Below, piece after piece: positions 47,019-55,278 of a stretch of 64,000 bases of DNA. The notes beneath the pieces were generated by a model. That model had not been told where the DNA came from and searched no databases. It was given only the letters and a program-made list of their open reading frames with translations. The translations under genes were made by a program, and so were the position numbers. This DNA comes from Streptomyces xylophagus. GTDB taxonomy: Bacteria; Actinomycetota; Actinomycetes; Streptomycetales; Streptomycetaceae. The stretch's first letter is position 1. Every line of letters begins with the position of its first letter. The stretch covers positions 310,001-374,000 of the forward strand of contig NZ_JNWO01000003.1 of assembly GCF_000716435.1 (NCBI RefSeq). The letters run 5' to 3'.

Positions 47019-47939
47019 TCATGGATAGACGTACTCCACGCGGATGCCGTTCTGTTCGGGCAGCACGATGACGTCGGGGTGGTCGTACGTCCATCCGCTG
47101 GGGATCAGGAAGAGCTTCCCGTCGGAGTAGGCGACGAGTTTGAGTCCCTCGTAGCGGAAGCGGTACGCCCCCGGGGTGGGGAACGTGGTGGGGCGGACAC
47201 CGGGGAGACCGTCCAGCCGCAGGTTCTTGTCGCTGAACACGGTCACGCTGACGCGATGGCCGAGGCCGGCCACGAGGCTCTCGGCGGCCCCTCGGCCCTG
47301 GATCTCGGCGAAGGTGCCGGCCGTCCAGAAGAGCAGGACGACGACCAGCCCGAGGACGTAGAGGCCCGTCGAGGCGCTCCAGAGCACCCACCGGGACGCC
47401 GGAGAGCCCTCGTCATCCCCGTCAGAGGTGTCGTCGGAGTCCGGGCTCTCCGGCGTTCTCGACCACAGGGCGCCACCCCAACAGGCCAGCAGGACCCCGA
47501 CGGTGAGCGAGGCGGGGAGCCCCAGTTCCCACCACCCCGGAGAAAGCCTGAGGAACGCCCAGGTGCCGAGCGGAACCGTCACGACGCACGACACCAGTCC
47601 CAGACACAGTCGGCTGCGGAATCTCCTGCTGTCCGTGCACAGGCCCACCAGCACGGGATCGGCGATCCGCCAGACCAGCGCGACGCCGACGGCGATCAGC
47701 AGCGGATCGAAGAGTGCGGGAATGCTGCTGAGCACATATCTCTGGGCCGAGGAATTGAGCTGGCTCTCCGCGTAGCCGAGATAATCGGCGAACGCCTGGT
47801 TCCGCTTCCAGCCGAAATAGAACAGCAGCGCCGCGAGAAGTGACACCTGCGCGGCGACAGCTGCTCCCGCCTGGAGAACGAAGGACCTGATGGACGCGGG
47901 TCCACGCGGTGCGGGCTGCGGCGGTCCGGGAGTGCTCAT
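47019..47939 (-). CDS. Multi-pass membrane protein of unknown function
   Basis: 306 residues with about five hydrophobic segments: VLQAGAAVAAQVSLLAALLF, ALFDPLLIAVGVALVW, LCLGLVSCVVTVPLGTWAFL, LGLPASLTVGVLLACWG and TGLYVLGLVVVLLFWTAGTF. An acidic linker (ESPDSDDTSDGDDEGS) and a C-terminal soluble domain of about 100 residues follow. I recognise no family. It starts 9 bp after the stop of the lipoprotein gene, so the two are cotranscribed. Confidence 0.8.
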   Translation of the reverse strand: MSTPGPPQPAPRGPASIRSFVLQAGAAVAAQVSLLAALLFYFGWKRNQAFADYLGYAESQLNSSAQRYVLSSIPALFDPLLIAVGVALVWRIADPVLVGLCTDSRRFRSRLCLGLVSCVVTVPLGTWAFLRLSPGWWELGLPASLTVGVLLACWGGALWSRTPESPDSDDTSDGDDEGSPASRWVLWSASTGLYVLGLVVVLLFWTAGTFAEIQGRGAAESLVAGLGHRVSVTVFSDKNLRLDGLPGVRPTTFPTPGAYRFRYEGLKLVAYSDGKLFLIPSGWTYDHPDVIVLPEQNGIRVEYVYP

Positions 47940-47948
47940 GGGCGGCGG

Positions 47949-48659
47949 CTAGCAACCACTGTAGGGGCCGGTCTCGCCCGTGGCGATCTGGAAGTTCGCG
48001 TTCGGGTGGGCGCGGTGCAGGGTCACCAGTTCCTCGAGCAGCAGATATCCGTTCTGCCCTTCGCACCCTTCGCCCGTCACTCCCCCGGCGGCGGACAGCG
48101 CGTCATAGGCGTCCTGTGCGGAATTCCAGTCCGCGGCGCCGTCGGGGGTGATGGCGGGGCAGGCGGCGCGCAGACCGCGCAGCAGAACAGCCAGGCCGTC
48201 CTGCGCCTGTTCGTCCTGGATCTGATCACACTCTGCGTCGACCAGGTGTGTGTACCAGTCCAGGGAGAATTCCCGCACTGCGGCGCCCGAGAGATCCTGG
48301 CCGCTTTCCTCGGAGCTGGATTCGTCCGAGCTGCTCTCGACCGGCGAGGACGGCGAGGTCGAGGACTGGGTCGGCTCTGAACTCGGTCCGAAACCCGGCC
48401 AGCTCACGCCTATGCGAGGTCTTTTCTGCGCCGTGGTGGGGACTGGTGTCCCAGGTCCGGGCCCCGGCCCGCTGGAGCCCGTGGAAGAGGTTGCGGTCGT
48501 GGTCGTCCCCGCCGACAGGACACCGCTCGCAGTGCCCACCGTGTCCGAAGAGCCTGCGGTGGACCGGTTCTGCCCGGGGGTTCCACAACTGAGGGTGGTC
48601 GCCAGCGCAGCCGCCGCGATCACAGACAAAGAGCGCCGTAAATACGTTGTCCCCGTCAT
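47949..48659 (-). CDS. Lipoprotein of unknown function
   Basis: 236 residues from ATG 48659, with GGGAGGGGG upstream. Lipobox TLSC (AAALATTLSCGTPG). A long low-complexity Ser/Thr/Pro/Glu linker (about residues 30-125) leads to a C-terminal helical domain with four cysteines (DAECDQIQ, RAACPAI, GEGCEGQN, YSGC), probably two disulfides. No relative recognised. Cotranscribed with the multi-pass membrane protein. Confidence 0.82.
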   Translation of the reverse strand: MTGTTYLRRSLSVIAAAALATTLSCGTPGQNRSTAGSSDTVGTASGVLSAGTTTTATSSTGSSGPGPGPGTPVPTTAQKRPRIGVSWPGFGPSSEPTQSSTSPSSPVESSSDESSSEESGQDLSGAAVREFSLDWYTHLVDAECDQIQDEQAQDGLAVLLRGLRAACPAITPDGAADWNSAQDAYDALSAAGGVTGEGCEGQNGYLLLEELVTLHRAHPNANFQIATGETGPYSGC

Positions 48660-48969
48660 CGTTCTTCCCCCTCCCGGCGGCACTCGGCCGACCGGTAGCA
48701 GGATTATGCGCCTGCCCCTGTGACCGAGGAAGGGAAACGCCGGAAACGGGCACCTCGGGCACAACGGTTCGGCATCCTCTATTAGTTCGGGATACAGGTG
48801 AGGCAGGTGTTTCCCTGCGAAACTCCACGGTAATGGAGCCCGGTTTACCGACGTCCCGGTCATGACGCCCCGCGTCGCACACCTTCCCCCCAGTCCGACC
48901 AGTCGGTATGTTCGGACGGCCCGGGTCGCAGCGTCGCGGCCCGGGCTCACGGCGGACCACGGAGGCACC
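48660..48969. other. Divergent intergenic region
   Basis: 310 bp between the lipoprotein and the serine hydrolase; no gene seen. It includes GTCCGA (48894-48899) facing TCGGAC across a 13-base spacer containing CCAGTCGGTATGT, which could be an operator for the serine hydrolase. No matching regulator lies beside it. Confidence 0.4.
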
Positions 48970-50136
48970 ATGTCCGAGCACCAGCCAGCCATCGACGGCC
49001 ACTGCGACCCCCGCTTCACGGCGGTGCGGACGGCGTTCGAGGAGAACTTCCGGGACCGGGACGAGCTGGGCGCCGCGGTGACCGTCACGGTGGACGGCGA
49101 GACCGTGGTCGACCTGTGGGGCGGCTGGGCCGACGCGGCCCGCACCCGCCCCTGGGAGCAGGACACGCTGGTCAATGTCTGGTCCACCACGAAGGGCCCG
49201 GTGGCCCTCTGCGCCCACATCCTCGCCGACCGGGGCCTGCTCGACCTCGACGCCCCGGTGGCCACGTACTGGCCGGAGTTCGCCGCCGCCGGCAAGGAGA
49301 ACGTTCTCGTACGACACCTGCTGTCGCACCGCGCGGGACTGGCCGGTCTGCGCGAGCCGCACTCCCTCGCGCAGCTCTACGACTGGGAGTTGACCACGCG
49401 GCGGCTCGCGGCCACGGAGCCCTGGTGGGAGCCGGGGACGCGGTCCGGGTACCACGCGTTCACCTACGGCTTCCTCGTCGGCGAAGTCGTGCGCCGGGTC
49501 TCGGGGTTGCTCCCGGGGGCGTTCCTGGAGCGGGAGGTCACCGGCCCGCTCGGGATCGACTTCACCATCGGGCTGCCGGAGAAGGAGGCCGACCGGGCGG
49601 CCGAGTTGGTGCATCCGCCCGCCGCGTCGGCGAGTGAACAGGCCGCGATCTTCAGCCAGTTGGCGCCCGTGGCCATCGCCGCGCTGACCAACCCGATCGT
49701 GGGCGCGACCGAGGCCAACACCCCGGAGTGGCGCGCCGCGGAGATCCCGGCCGCGAACGGCCACGGCACGGCACGCGCGATCGCCGCCCTCTACGGCGTG
49801 TTCGCCGGGCGCGGTTCCTACGCCGGCCACCGCGTCCTCTCCCCGGAGGCGGCCGAGCGGGTGCGCGAAGGGCAGGGCAGTTGCCGCGACCTGGTGCTGG
49901 GCGCGGGCTTCGCGCACGAGACGGAGGTCGCGCTCGGCCTCTGGCTCAGCGGGGCGAACGGCTCGTACGGTCCCGACCCGAGGGCTTTCGGACACGACGG
50001 CTTCGGTGGCTCCTGCGGTCTGGCCGACCCGGACGCGGGGGTGTCGCTGGGCTATGTGATGAACCGGATGGGGCCCCATATCGCCGACGACCCACGGAAG
50101 ATGGCGCTCGTCGACGCCCTGTACGGGGCACTGTGA
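48970..50136 (+). CDS. Beta-lactamase-fold serine hydrolase (EstB/family VIII-like esterase)
   Basis: 388 residues from ATG 48970, with GGAGG upstream. Class C beta-lactamase fold: SxxK nucleophile in NVWSTTKGP, RHLLSHRAGLAG, Tyr in GTRSGYHAFTYGFLVGE, and the C-terminal FGHDGFGGSCGLADP in place of KTG. No signal peptide, and the missing KTG points to an esterase or peptidase rather than an antibiotic-resistance beta-lactamase. Confidence 0.9.
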   Translation: MSEHQPAIDGHCDPRFTAVRTAFEENFRDRDELGAAVTVTVDGETVVDLWGGWADAARTRPWEQDTLVNVWSTTKGPVALCAHILADRGLLDLDAPVATYWPEFAAAGKENVLVRHLLSHRAGLAGLREPHSLAQLYDWELTTRRLAATEPWWEPGTRSGYHAFTYGFLVGEVVRRVSGLLPGAFLEREVTGPLGIDFTIGLPEKEADRAAELVHPPAASASEQAAIFSQLAPVAIAALTNPIVGATEANTPEWRAAEIPAANGHGTARAIAALYGVFAGRGSYAGHRVLSPEAAERVREGQGSCRDLVLGAGFAHETEVALGLWLSGANGSYGPDPRAFGHDGFGGSCGLADPDAGVSLGYVMNRMGPHIADDPRKMALVDALYGAL

Positions 50137-50190
50137 CGGGTGATCACCACGGGTCGATTTCGGCCTAACTGCCCTGCCGCCCTTCCCTGG

Positions 50191-50202
50191 TGGTTTAGAC
50201 CA
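50191..50202. promoter_or_regulatory. DasR-like (dre) box upstream of the GntR gene
   Basis: TGGTTTAGACCA, one base from the core TGGTCTAGACCA recognised by the GntR/HutC regulator DasR of Streptomyces. It lies 89 bp before the start of a HutC-type GntR gene, which could itself bind it. Confidence 0.6.
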
Positions 50203-50240
50203 ATGCTAGATCTGGTCGCGCAACGAGCCCGCACGGCTAC

Positions 50241-50276
50241 GTCTTGTCACCAGTTCTGCCCTCAGTCTTGTCACCA
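50241..50276. repeat. 12-bp direct repeat before GntR
   Basis: GTCTTGTCACCA at 50241-50252 and again at 50265-50276, period 24 bp, just upstream of the GntR ribosome site. Possible second regulator site; TTGTCA could also serve as a -35 element. Confidence 0.55.
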
Positions 50277-50290
50277 ACAGGAGGCGCGGC

Positions 50291-51031
50291 ATGGCCCGCA
50301 CCACCCCCCACCACCCGACCGCCGACGACCAGCCCCTCTACGGGAAGGTCGCCACCCAGCTGCTCGCCGAACTCCACGACGGCACCATCCCGCCCGGCGA
50401 ACGCCTGCCCGCGGAACGGCAGTTGGCCGAACACTTCCAGGTCAGCCGGGAGACCGTACGGCAGGCGCTGGAGGTACTGCGCAGGGACGGTCTGGTCGCC
50501 ACCGACCGGCGCGGCAGCCACGCCACCCTGTCGGGCCTGCCCGTCGAGACCCCGTCTTCCCTCACCTTCCCGGTCGGCGCCCGCAGCACGGACCCGACCG
50601 GCTTCGACCGGACCACCGTGACCTGGGAGACTCCACCGCCCGAACACGCGGAGGCCCTGAGAATCGCCCCGAACCGGCCGACACTGGTGCACCGGTACGC
50701 GTCCGCCGCGGCCGACGGCAGCGGACTGCGTACGGCCGTCACGTCCTTCTCCGCGGTGGCGCTGGCCGAGGTGGAGGAACTGGCCCGCTACCGCGACCGC
50801 GCCGACGGCTCCGCGTCCGCCCAACTCCGGCGCGCCTACGACTGGATGCGCCAGGCCGGTCTGACCCTGCACCATCGGGACGCCATCACCCAGGTCGCGA
50901 ACGCGCCCTCGGTCCGGGTGACGCGCCGCGTCCACGACCAGTACGCACGCCCGCTGGAGATCACCGATCTGGTCGTGGAGGCCCAACAGGACGCCCTGAT
51001 CTACGAGTTCACGGTGCCCTCGGCAGGCTGA
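50291..51031 (+). CDS. GntR/HutC-family regulator
   Basis: 246 residues from ATG 50291, with AGGAGG upstream. N-terminal winged HTH (PLYGKVATQLLAELHDGTIP, LPAERQLAEHFQVSRETVRQ, ALEVLRRDGLVATDRRGSHA, residues 15-82), then a UTRA effector domain ending DLVVEAQQDALIYEFTV. UTRA regulators sense sugar phosphates, histidine intermediates or similar small molecules. The dre-like box and direct repeat in its promoter suggest autoregulation or DasR control. The effector is unknown. Confidence 0.93.
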   Translation: MARTTPHHPTADDQPLYGKVATQLLAELHDGTIPPGERLPAERQLAEHFQVSRETVRQALEVLRRDGLVATDRRGSHATLSGLPVETPSSLTFPVGARSTDPTGFDRTTVTWETPPPEHAEALRIAPNRPTLVHRYASAAADGSGLRTAVTSFSAVALAEVEELARYRDRADGSASAQLRRAYDWMRQAGLTLHHRDAITQVANAPSVRVTRRVHDQYARPLEITDLVVEAQQDALIYEFTVPSAG

Positions 51032-51048
51032 AGCCCGGGCCGGACCAT

Positions 51049-51085
51049 GGCGCGCGGCGGGCCGATGCCGAACTCGCCGCGCGCC
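51049..51085. terminator. Bidirectional terminator
   Basis: Perfect 11-bp stem GGCGCGCGGCG (51049-51059) with CGCCGCGCGCC (51075-51085), 15-base loop, between the convergent GntR and helR genes. Confidence 0.8.
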
Positions 51086-51093
51086 GCCCGGTG

Positions 51094-53268
51094 TTACTCG
51101 CTCGTGAGGACGACGAGCTGCTGGGTCGCCCGGGTCATCGCCACGTAGTGGTCGACGGCTCCCTCGATGCCTTCGCCGAACGTCTCCGGGTCGACGAGCA
51201 CGACCAGGTCGAACTCAAGTCCCTTCGACAGTTCGGGAGTCAGCGACCGGACGCGTGAAGTCGCCCGGAACGTCGGATCTCCGATGACGCAGGCGATCCC
51301 GCCGGCGTGCGCGGCCAGCCAGGTGTCGAGGACCGACTCCAGGTCCGAGGTGGGGCCGTGGACGACAGGGATGCCGCTGCTGCGGATGGAGGTCGGCACG
51401 TTGGCGTCCGGGAGCACGGCACGGATGACCGGCTCGGCCTCCGTCATGATCTCTTCCGGGGTGCGGTAATTGACGGTCAGCGAAGCCAGGTTGATCCGGT
51501 CGAGACCGATCCGCTTCAGCCGTTCCTGCCACGACTCCGTGAATCCGTGCCGGGCCTGGGCGCGGTCACCGACGACGGTGAAGCTGCGGGACGGGCAGCG
51601 CAGGAGCAGCATCTGCCATTCCGCGTCGGTCAGTTCCTGGGCCTCGTCCACGACGATGTGCGCGAACGGCCCGGCGAGCAGGTCGGGTTCGATGCCGGGC
51701 TGGGCGGCCTCGTCGATGAGGGCGTCGCGGACGTCCTGTCCGTGCAGCATGCCCATCGCGCCCTCGCTCTCGTCGATCTCGACGTTCTGAAGCAGGCTGT
51801 CGATGACGTCGGTCCTGCGGGCGTGTTCGGCGGCGACGGCGGCTTCCTGGCGGCGCTTGCGGCGCGCCGCCTCCGGGTCGCCGAGGCGTTGCCGCGCCGC
51901 GTCGAGCAACGGCAGGTCGGACACCGTCCAGGCCTGGGCGTCCGCGCGCTGCAACCGCTGGACGTCGTCGCGGCTCAGTGCGGGGGCGCACTTGCGCAGG
52001 TAGGCCGGTACCGTCCACAGGTCGCCGACGAGGTCGGCCGCCTCGAGCAGCGGCCACGCGCGGTTGAAGGCCGTGAGCAGTTCCCTGTTCTGCCGAAGCG
52101 ACTTGCGGAGCAGGGCGGGGGTGACCGCGCCGTCCGGAGCGGAGGCGGTGTCCTCGTGCTTGTCCACCAGGATCGTGAGCAGTTCCTGCCAGACCTGCTC
52201 ACGTCCCTCGTTGTGCGGGGTGCCGGGTTCGGCCGCCTCGAACGCCACGGCCCAGTCCTCGGCGCTCAGCCAGATGTCGGACCAGTGCGTGGTGACGTTC
52301 ATCCCCTTGGTGGGCGGCTCCTCGTAGAACCGGACAGCCGGCTCGATCGCCCGCACCAGCTCCACGGACGACTTCAGCCGGGCCACCTCCGGATCGGCCT
52401 CGACGGCCGCGGCGGCGCCCTCGGCGACGAGGTCCCGCAGGATGCAGGTCTGCACGCCCTCCTCGCCGAGGCTGGGGAGGACGTCGGCGACGTAGTCCAG
52501 GTAGGGCCGGTGCGGACCCACGAACAGGACGCCGCCCCTGCGGTGCCCGAGGCGCGGGTCGGAGTAGAGGAGGTAGGCGGAGCGGTGCAGGGCGACGACG
52601 GTCTTGCCGGTGCCCGGGCCGCCGTCTACGACGAGGGCGCCGCGTGATCCCGCGCGGATGATGGCGTCCTGGTCGGCCTGGATGGTGCCGAGCACATCGC
52701 GCATCCGGCCCGACCGGTTGCCGCCAAGGCTGGCGATGAAGGCGGACTGGTCGTCGAGGGCGGCGTGGCCGACGAAACCGTCCGCCGTGAACACCTCGTC
52801 CCAGTAGTCGCTGATCCGGCCTCGGGTCCAGCGGTACCTGCGGCGGCTCGCGAGGCCCATCGGGTTGGCGTGGGTGGCCCCGAAGAACGGCTCGGCGGCG
52901 GGCGAGCGCCAGTCGAGCAGCAGACGTCGGCCCGTGCTGTCGGTGAGGCCGAGCCGCCCGATGTAGACGGGCTCGGATGTGTTGGCGTCGACCATGTGGC
53001 CCAGACACAGGTCCAGGCCGAAACGGCGTAGTGCGCGCAGCCGTGTGGTCAGCCGGTGGATCTCCGTGTCCCGGTCCATCGCCGCTCGGCCGATGCCCCC
53101 GGGCGCCCTGCGCTCGGCGTCGAGGCGCTCGGTCAGTTCCGCGATCGACCGGTCGAGGCTCTCCGCGATGGCCGCGAAGTGCTGCTCGTCGCCGGCGATC
53201 TGCGTCGGGTCGGCCTTGGCGGAGAGGCGGTCGGGGAGGTCGAAGGCGCTGGCGGTGAGGGGGTTCAC
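51094..53268 (-). CDS. helR: RNA polymerase-recycling helicase-like ATPase HelR (rifamycin resistance)
   Basis: 724 residues from GTG 53268. UvrD/HelD-type architecture: N-terminal coiled-coil arm (HFAAIAESLDRSIAELTERL ... DAERRA) that reaches into RNA polymerase, Walker A in VDGGPGTGKTVVAL, Walker B region HIVVDEAQELTDAEW, QARHGFTESW, LTVNYRTPEEI, ELSKGLEFDLVVLVD, HYVAMTRATQQLVVL. HelD proteins displace stalled RNA polymerase; the HelR branch does so for rifamycin-bound polymerase and gives resistance. Assignment to HelR rather than plain HelD rests on context: it follows a rifampin-type glycosyltransferase by 95 bp behind a rifamycin-associated element. Confidence 0.85.
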   Translation of the reverse strand: MNPLTASAFDLPDRLSAKADPTQIAGDEQHFAAIAESLDRSIAELTERLDAERRAPGGIGRAAMDRDTEIHRLTTRLRALRRFGLDLCLGHMVDANTSEPVYIGRLGLTDSTGRRLLLDWRSPAAEPFFGATHANPMGLASRRRYRWTRGRISDYWDEVFTADGFVGHAALDDQSAFIASLGGNRSGRMRDVLGTIQADQDAIIRAGSRGALVVDGGPGTGKTVVALHRSAYLLYSDPRLGHRRGGVLFVGPHRPYLDYVADVLPSLGEEGVQTCILRDLVAEGAAAAVEADPEVARLKSSVELVRAIEPAVRFYEEPPTKGMNVTTHWSDIWLSAEDWAVAFEAAEPGTPHNEGREQVWQELLTILVDKHEDTASAPDGAVTPALLRKSLRQNRELLTAFNRAWPLLEAADLVGDLWTVPAYLRKCAPALSRDDVQRLQRADAQAWTVSDLPLLDAARQRLGDPEAARRKRRQEAAVAAEHARRTDVIDSLLQNVEIDESEGAMGMLHGQDVRDALIDEAAQPGIEPDLLAGPFAHIVVDEAQELTDAEWQMLLLRCPSRSFTVVGDRAQARHGFTESWQERLKRIGLDRINLASLTVNYRTPEEIMTEAEPVIRAVLPDANVPTSIRSSGIPVVHGPTSDLESVLDTWLAAHAGGIACVIGDPTFRATSRVRSLTPELSKGLEFDLVVLVDPETFGEGIEGAVDHYVAMTRATQQLVVLTSE

Positions 53269-53363
53269 GGCATCAATTCCGATCTGAGGTCGCTCACGGC
53301 CGTGCGGGCGGCAGGCCGTGCGGACCGGTGCGTACGGGTTCTCGTGTGCGTGGTCGGGCCGGT

Positions 53364-54599
53364 TCACGCGCGCGTGGGCGGCCTTTCCCCGCCGGCCATG
53401 TCGAGGAGCATCTTCGCGGCCACCGTCGTCCCGTCGGTGCGGAGCAGGCCGGCCACGGTCCGTGCCCGGGTCCGGGTCTCGGGGGCCAGGACAGTGGTGA
53501 GCGCGGCCGACAGGGAGTCGTAGGTCGGCGTCGGACCGTCGTGTGCCACTCCGATGCCCAGCTCGGCCACCCGTGCCGCCCAGTATGGCTGGTCCACGAT
53601 CTGCGGCACGACCACCTGAGGCGCCCCGGCCAGCGTGGCCGCCGTCGTGGTGCCCGCACCGCCGTGGTGCACGACCGCGGCCACCCGCCCGAACAGCGCC
53701 TGGTGATTGACCTCGCCCACGACGAAACAGTCGTCCCGATCGTCGATCGGGGCCAGCTCCGCCCAGCCGCGGCCGAGAACGACACGGCGGCCCTGCGCCC
53801 GGACCGCTTGGACGGCGTCCCTGGCCACGTCCGGCGAGGTGCGCAGGGCCATGCTGCCGAAGCCCACGTACACCGGCGGCTCGCCGGCGTCCAGGAACGC
53901 CTCCAGATCCGCCGGGAGCGGACGCCCGTCGGGCAGGATCCACGATCCGGTCACCACGAGGTCGAGATCCGTCTGCTCCTGCCACGGGAACAGGTCCGGG
54001 TCCGAGGCCAGCCACGGCCGCTCGGTGAACGCGTGGTCGCGGACGTTGTCGACCGGCGGCAGGCCGATCGCCGCCCGGTGCCGGTTCTCCGCCTCGCGGT
54101 ACAGCGCGTTCACCCGCTGGGCGTCCTCGTCCCACAGCACCTTGATGTCCTTCTCCTCCGGCGAGGACTGATGGCCGGGCCGCGACGGCGGCCGGTGCCT
54201 GGACGACGGCAGCCCGGCCGTGTGGAAACAGGCGAACACGTAGTGGATGCCCAGTTTCTCGGCCACCGAGCGCGCGCCGGTCGGCATCAGGCCGCTCGCC
54301 AGCAGCACGTCACACCCCTCGGCCGCCGGCATCAACGTCTCGTACCGCGCGGCGACCAGCTCGGGCGCGAGCCGGAACGCGGTCTCCGCCGAGGGCGGCT
54401 TCGCCGCGGTCACCACCGAGCGCACCGACGGGCCGAGCGGCACCAACGGCACACCGGCCCTGGCCAGCAGCTCCACGAACTCCTCGTCCGGCGGCGCGGC
54501 GACACGTACCTCCGCGCCGAGTTCCAGCAGACGGGCCGCGAGTCCCGCGATGGGCTCGACATCCCCGCGCGATCCCCACGTCGACAACAACACACGCAT
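53364..54599 (-). CDS. rgt: GT1 antibiotic glycosyltransferase, probably rifampin glycosyltransferase
   Basis: 411 residues from ATG 54599, with GGGAG upstream. MRVLLSTWGSRGDVEPIAGL is the usual start of macrolide/rifampin glycosyltransferases of the GT-B, family 1 type. The C-terminal donor site has VVHHGGAGTTTAATLAGAPQ and VPQIVDQPYWAARV, matching UDP-hexose-using drug glycosyltransferases. Rgt enzymes inactivate rifamycins by glucosylation. The rifamycin-associated element 58 bp upstream strongly supports this substrate. A macrolide glycosyltransferase is the alternative on protein sequence alone. Cotranscription with helR is likely. Confidence 0.85.
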   Translation of the reverse strand: MRVLLSTWGSRGDVEPIAGLAARLLELGAEVRVAAPPDEEFVELLARAGVPLVPLGPSVRSVVTAAKPPSAETAFRLAPELVAARYETLMPAAEGCDVLLASGLMPTGARSVAEKLGIHYVFACFHTAGLPSSRHRPPSRPGHQSSPEEKDIKVLWDEDAQRVNALYREAENRHRAAIGLPPVDNVRDHAFTERPWLASDPDLFPWQEQTDLDLVVTGSWILPDGRPLPADLEAFLDAGEPPVYVGFGSMALRTSPDVARDAVQAVRAQGRRVVLGRGWAELAPIDDRDDCFVVGEVNHQALFGRVAAVVHHGGAGTTTAATLAGAPQVVVPQIVDQPYWAARVAELGIGVAHDGPTPTYDSLSAALTTVLAPETRTRARTVAGLLRTDGTTVAAKMLLDMAGGERPPTRA

Positions 54600-54656
54600 T
54601 CCGCGACTCCCGTTTCCGCAGGTCATGGCCTCAGGCCGGACATTCTGCGGCACGAC

Positions 54657-54677
54657 GGGGGCCTTGCCGCAAGCCCC
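54657..54677 (-). promoter_or_regulatory. Rifamycin-associated element (RAE)
   Basis: On the minus strand GGGGCTTGCGGCAAGGCCCC followed by one more C, an imperfect inverted repeat. It matches the conserved element known upstream of rifampin-inactivating genes (rgt, rph, rox, helR) in actinomycetes, as I recall it. A TATAGC box lies just upstream on the same strand (54685-54690). The element should give rifamycin-inducible expression of the glycosyltransferase and helR. Confidence 0.9.
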
Positions 54678-54779
54678 CCGGTGCGCTATACGTTAAGAAG
54701 GGAAGAGGAGTGGGTACGCCTCCCTTTCCGCCCTCCCTCCGGATCTCGCGAAACTCGCGGCGAAAAAATCCGCCGACCA

Positions 54780-54806
54780 TGTCGAGAACCCGCGTCCGGC
54801 TCCGTC
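54780..54806 (+). promoter_or_regulatory. ECF42-type promoter
   Basis: TGTCGA (54780-54785), 17-base spacer, CGTC (54803-54806). This matches the consensus I recall for ECF42 sigma factors, TGTCGA with CG(A/T)C. It lies 52 bp before the DGPF gene and implies that the sigma factor reads its own operon. Confidence 0.75.
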
Positions 54807-54858
54807 CCCGAGGTGAACGCGCCCACAATGGGTCGCACCAGCACCGAGGAGAACGACC

Positions 54859-55278
54859 ATGGCCAAGTACCTGCTGCTGAAGCACTACCGCGGCGCTCCC
54901 GCCGCCGTGAACGACGTCCCCATGGACCAGTGGGCGCCCGAGGAGATCACAGCCCACGTGCAGTACATGAACGACTTCGCGGCCCGGCTGGAGAAGACCG
55001 GCGAGTACGTCGACAGCCAGGCACTCTCCCCCGAGGGGACGTTCGTCCGCTACGACGGCGAGGGGCGCCCTCCGGTCACCGACGGGCCGTTCGCCGAGAC
55101 CAAGGACGTCATCGCCGGCTGGATGGTGATCGACGTCGACAGCTACGAGCGCGCCGTAGAACTGGCCGGCGAGCTGTCGGCCGCCCCCGGGGCCGGGGGC
55201 AAGCCGATCCACGAGTGGCTGGAGCTGCGCCCGTTCCTGGGCACGCATTCCACGACTACGGAGTGCACCTTTAAGTGA
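54859..55278 (+). CDS. DGPF/YCII-related protein, ECF42 partner
   Basis: 139 residues from ATG 54859, with GAGGAG upstream. YciI-type alpha-beta fold with the signature TDGPFAETKDVIAGW that names the DGPF family. Such proteins accompany ECF42 sigma factors, usually as the main regulated target, and their biochemical role is unsettled. The stop overlaps the sigma factor start (GTGA). Confidence 0.93.
   Translation: MAKYLLLKHYRGAPAAVNDVPMDQWAPEEITAHVQYMNDFAARLEKTGEYVDSQALSPEGTFVRYDGEGRPPVTDGPFAETKDVIAGWMVIDVDSYERAVELAGELSAAPGAGGKPIHEWLELRPFLGTHSTTTECTFK

Noticed and set aside
48970..50136. Beta-lactamase antibiotic-resistance gene
   Set aside because: Fold matches, but there is no export signal and no KTG motif; an esterase/peptidase is more likely.
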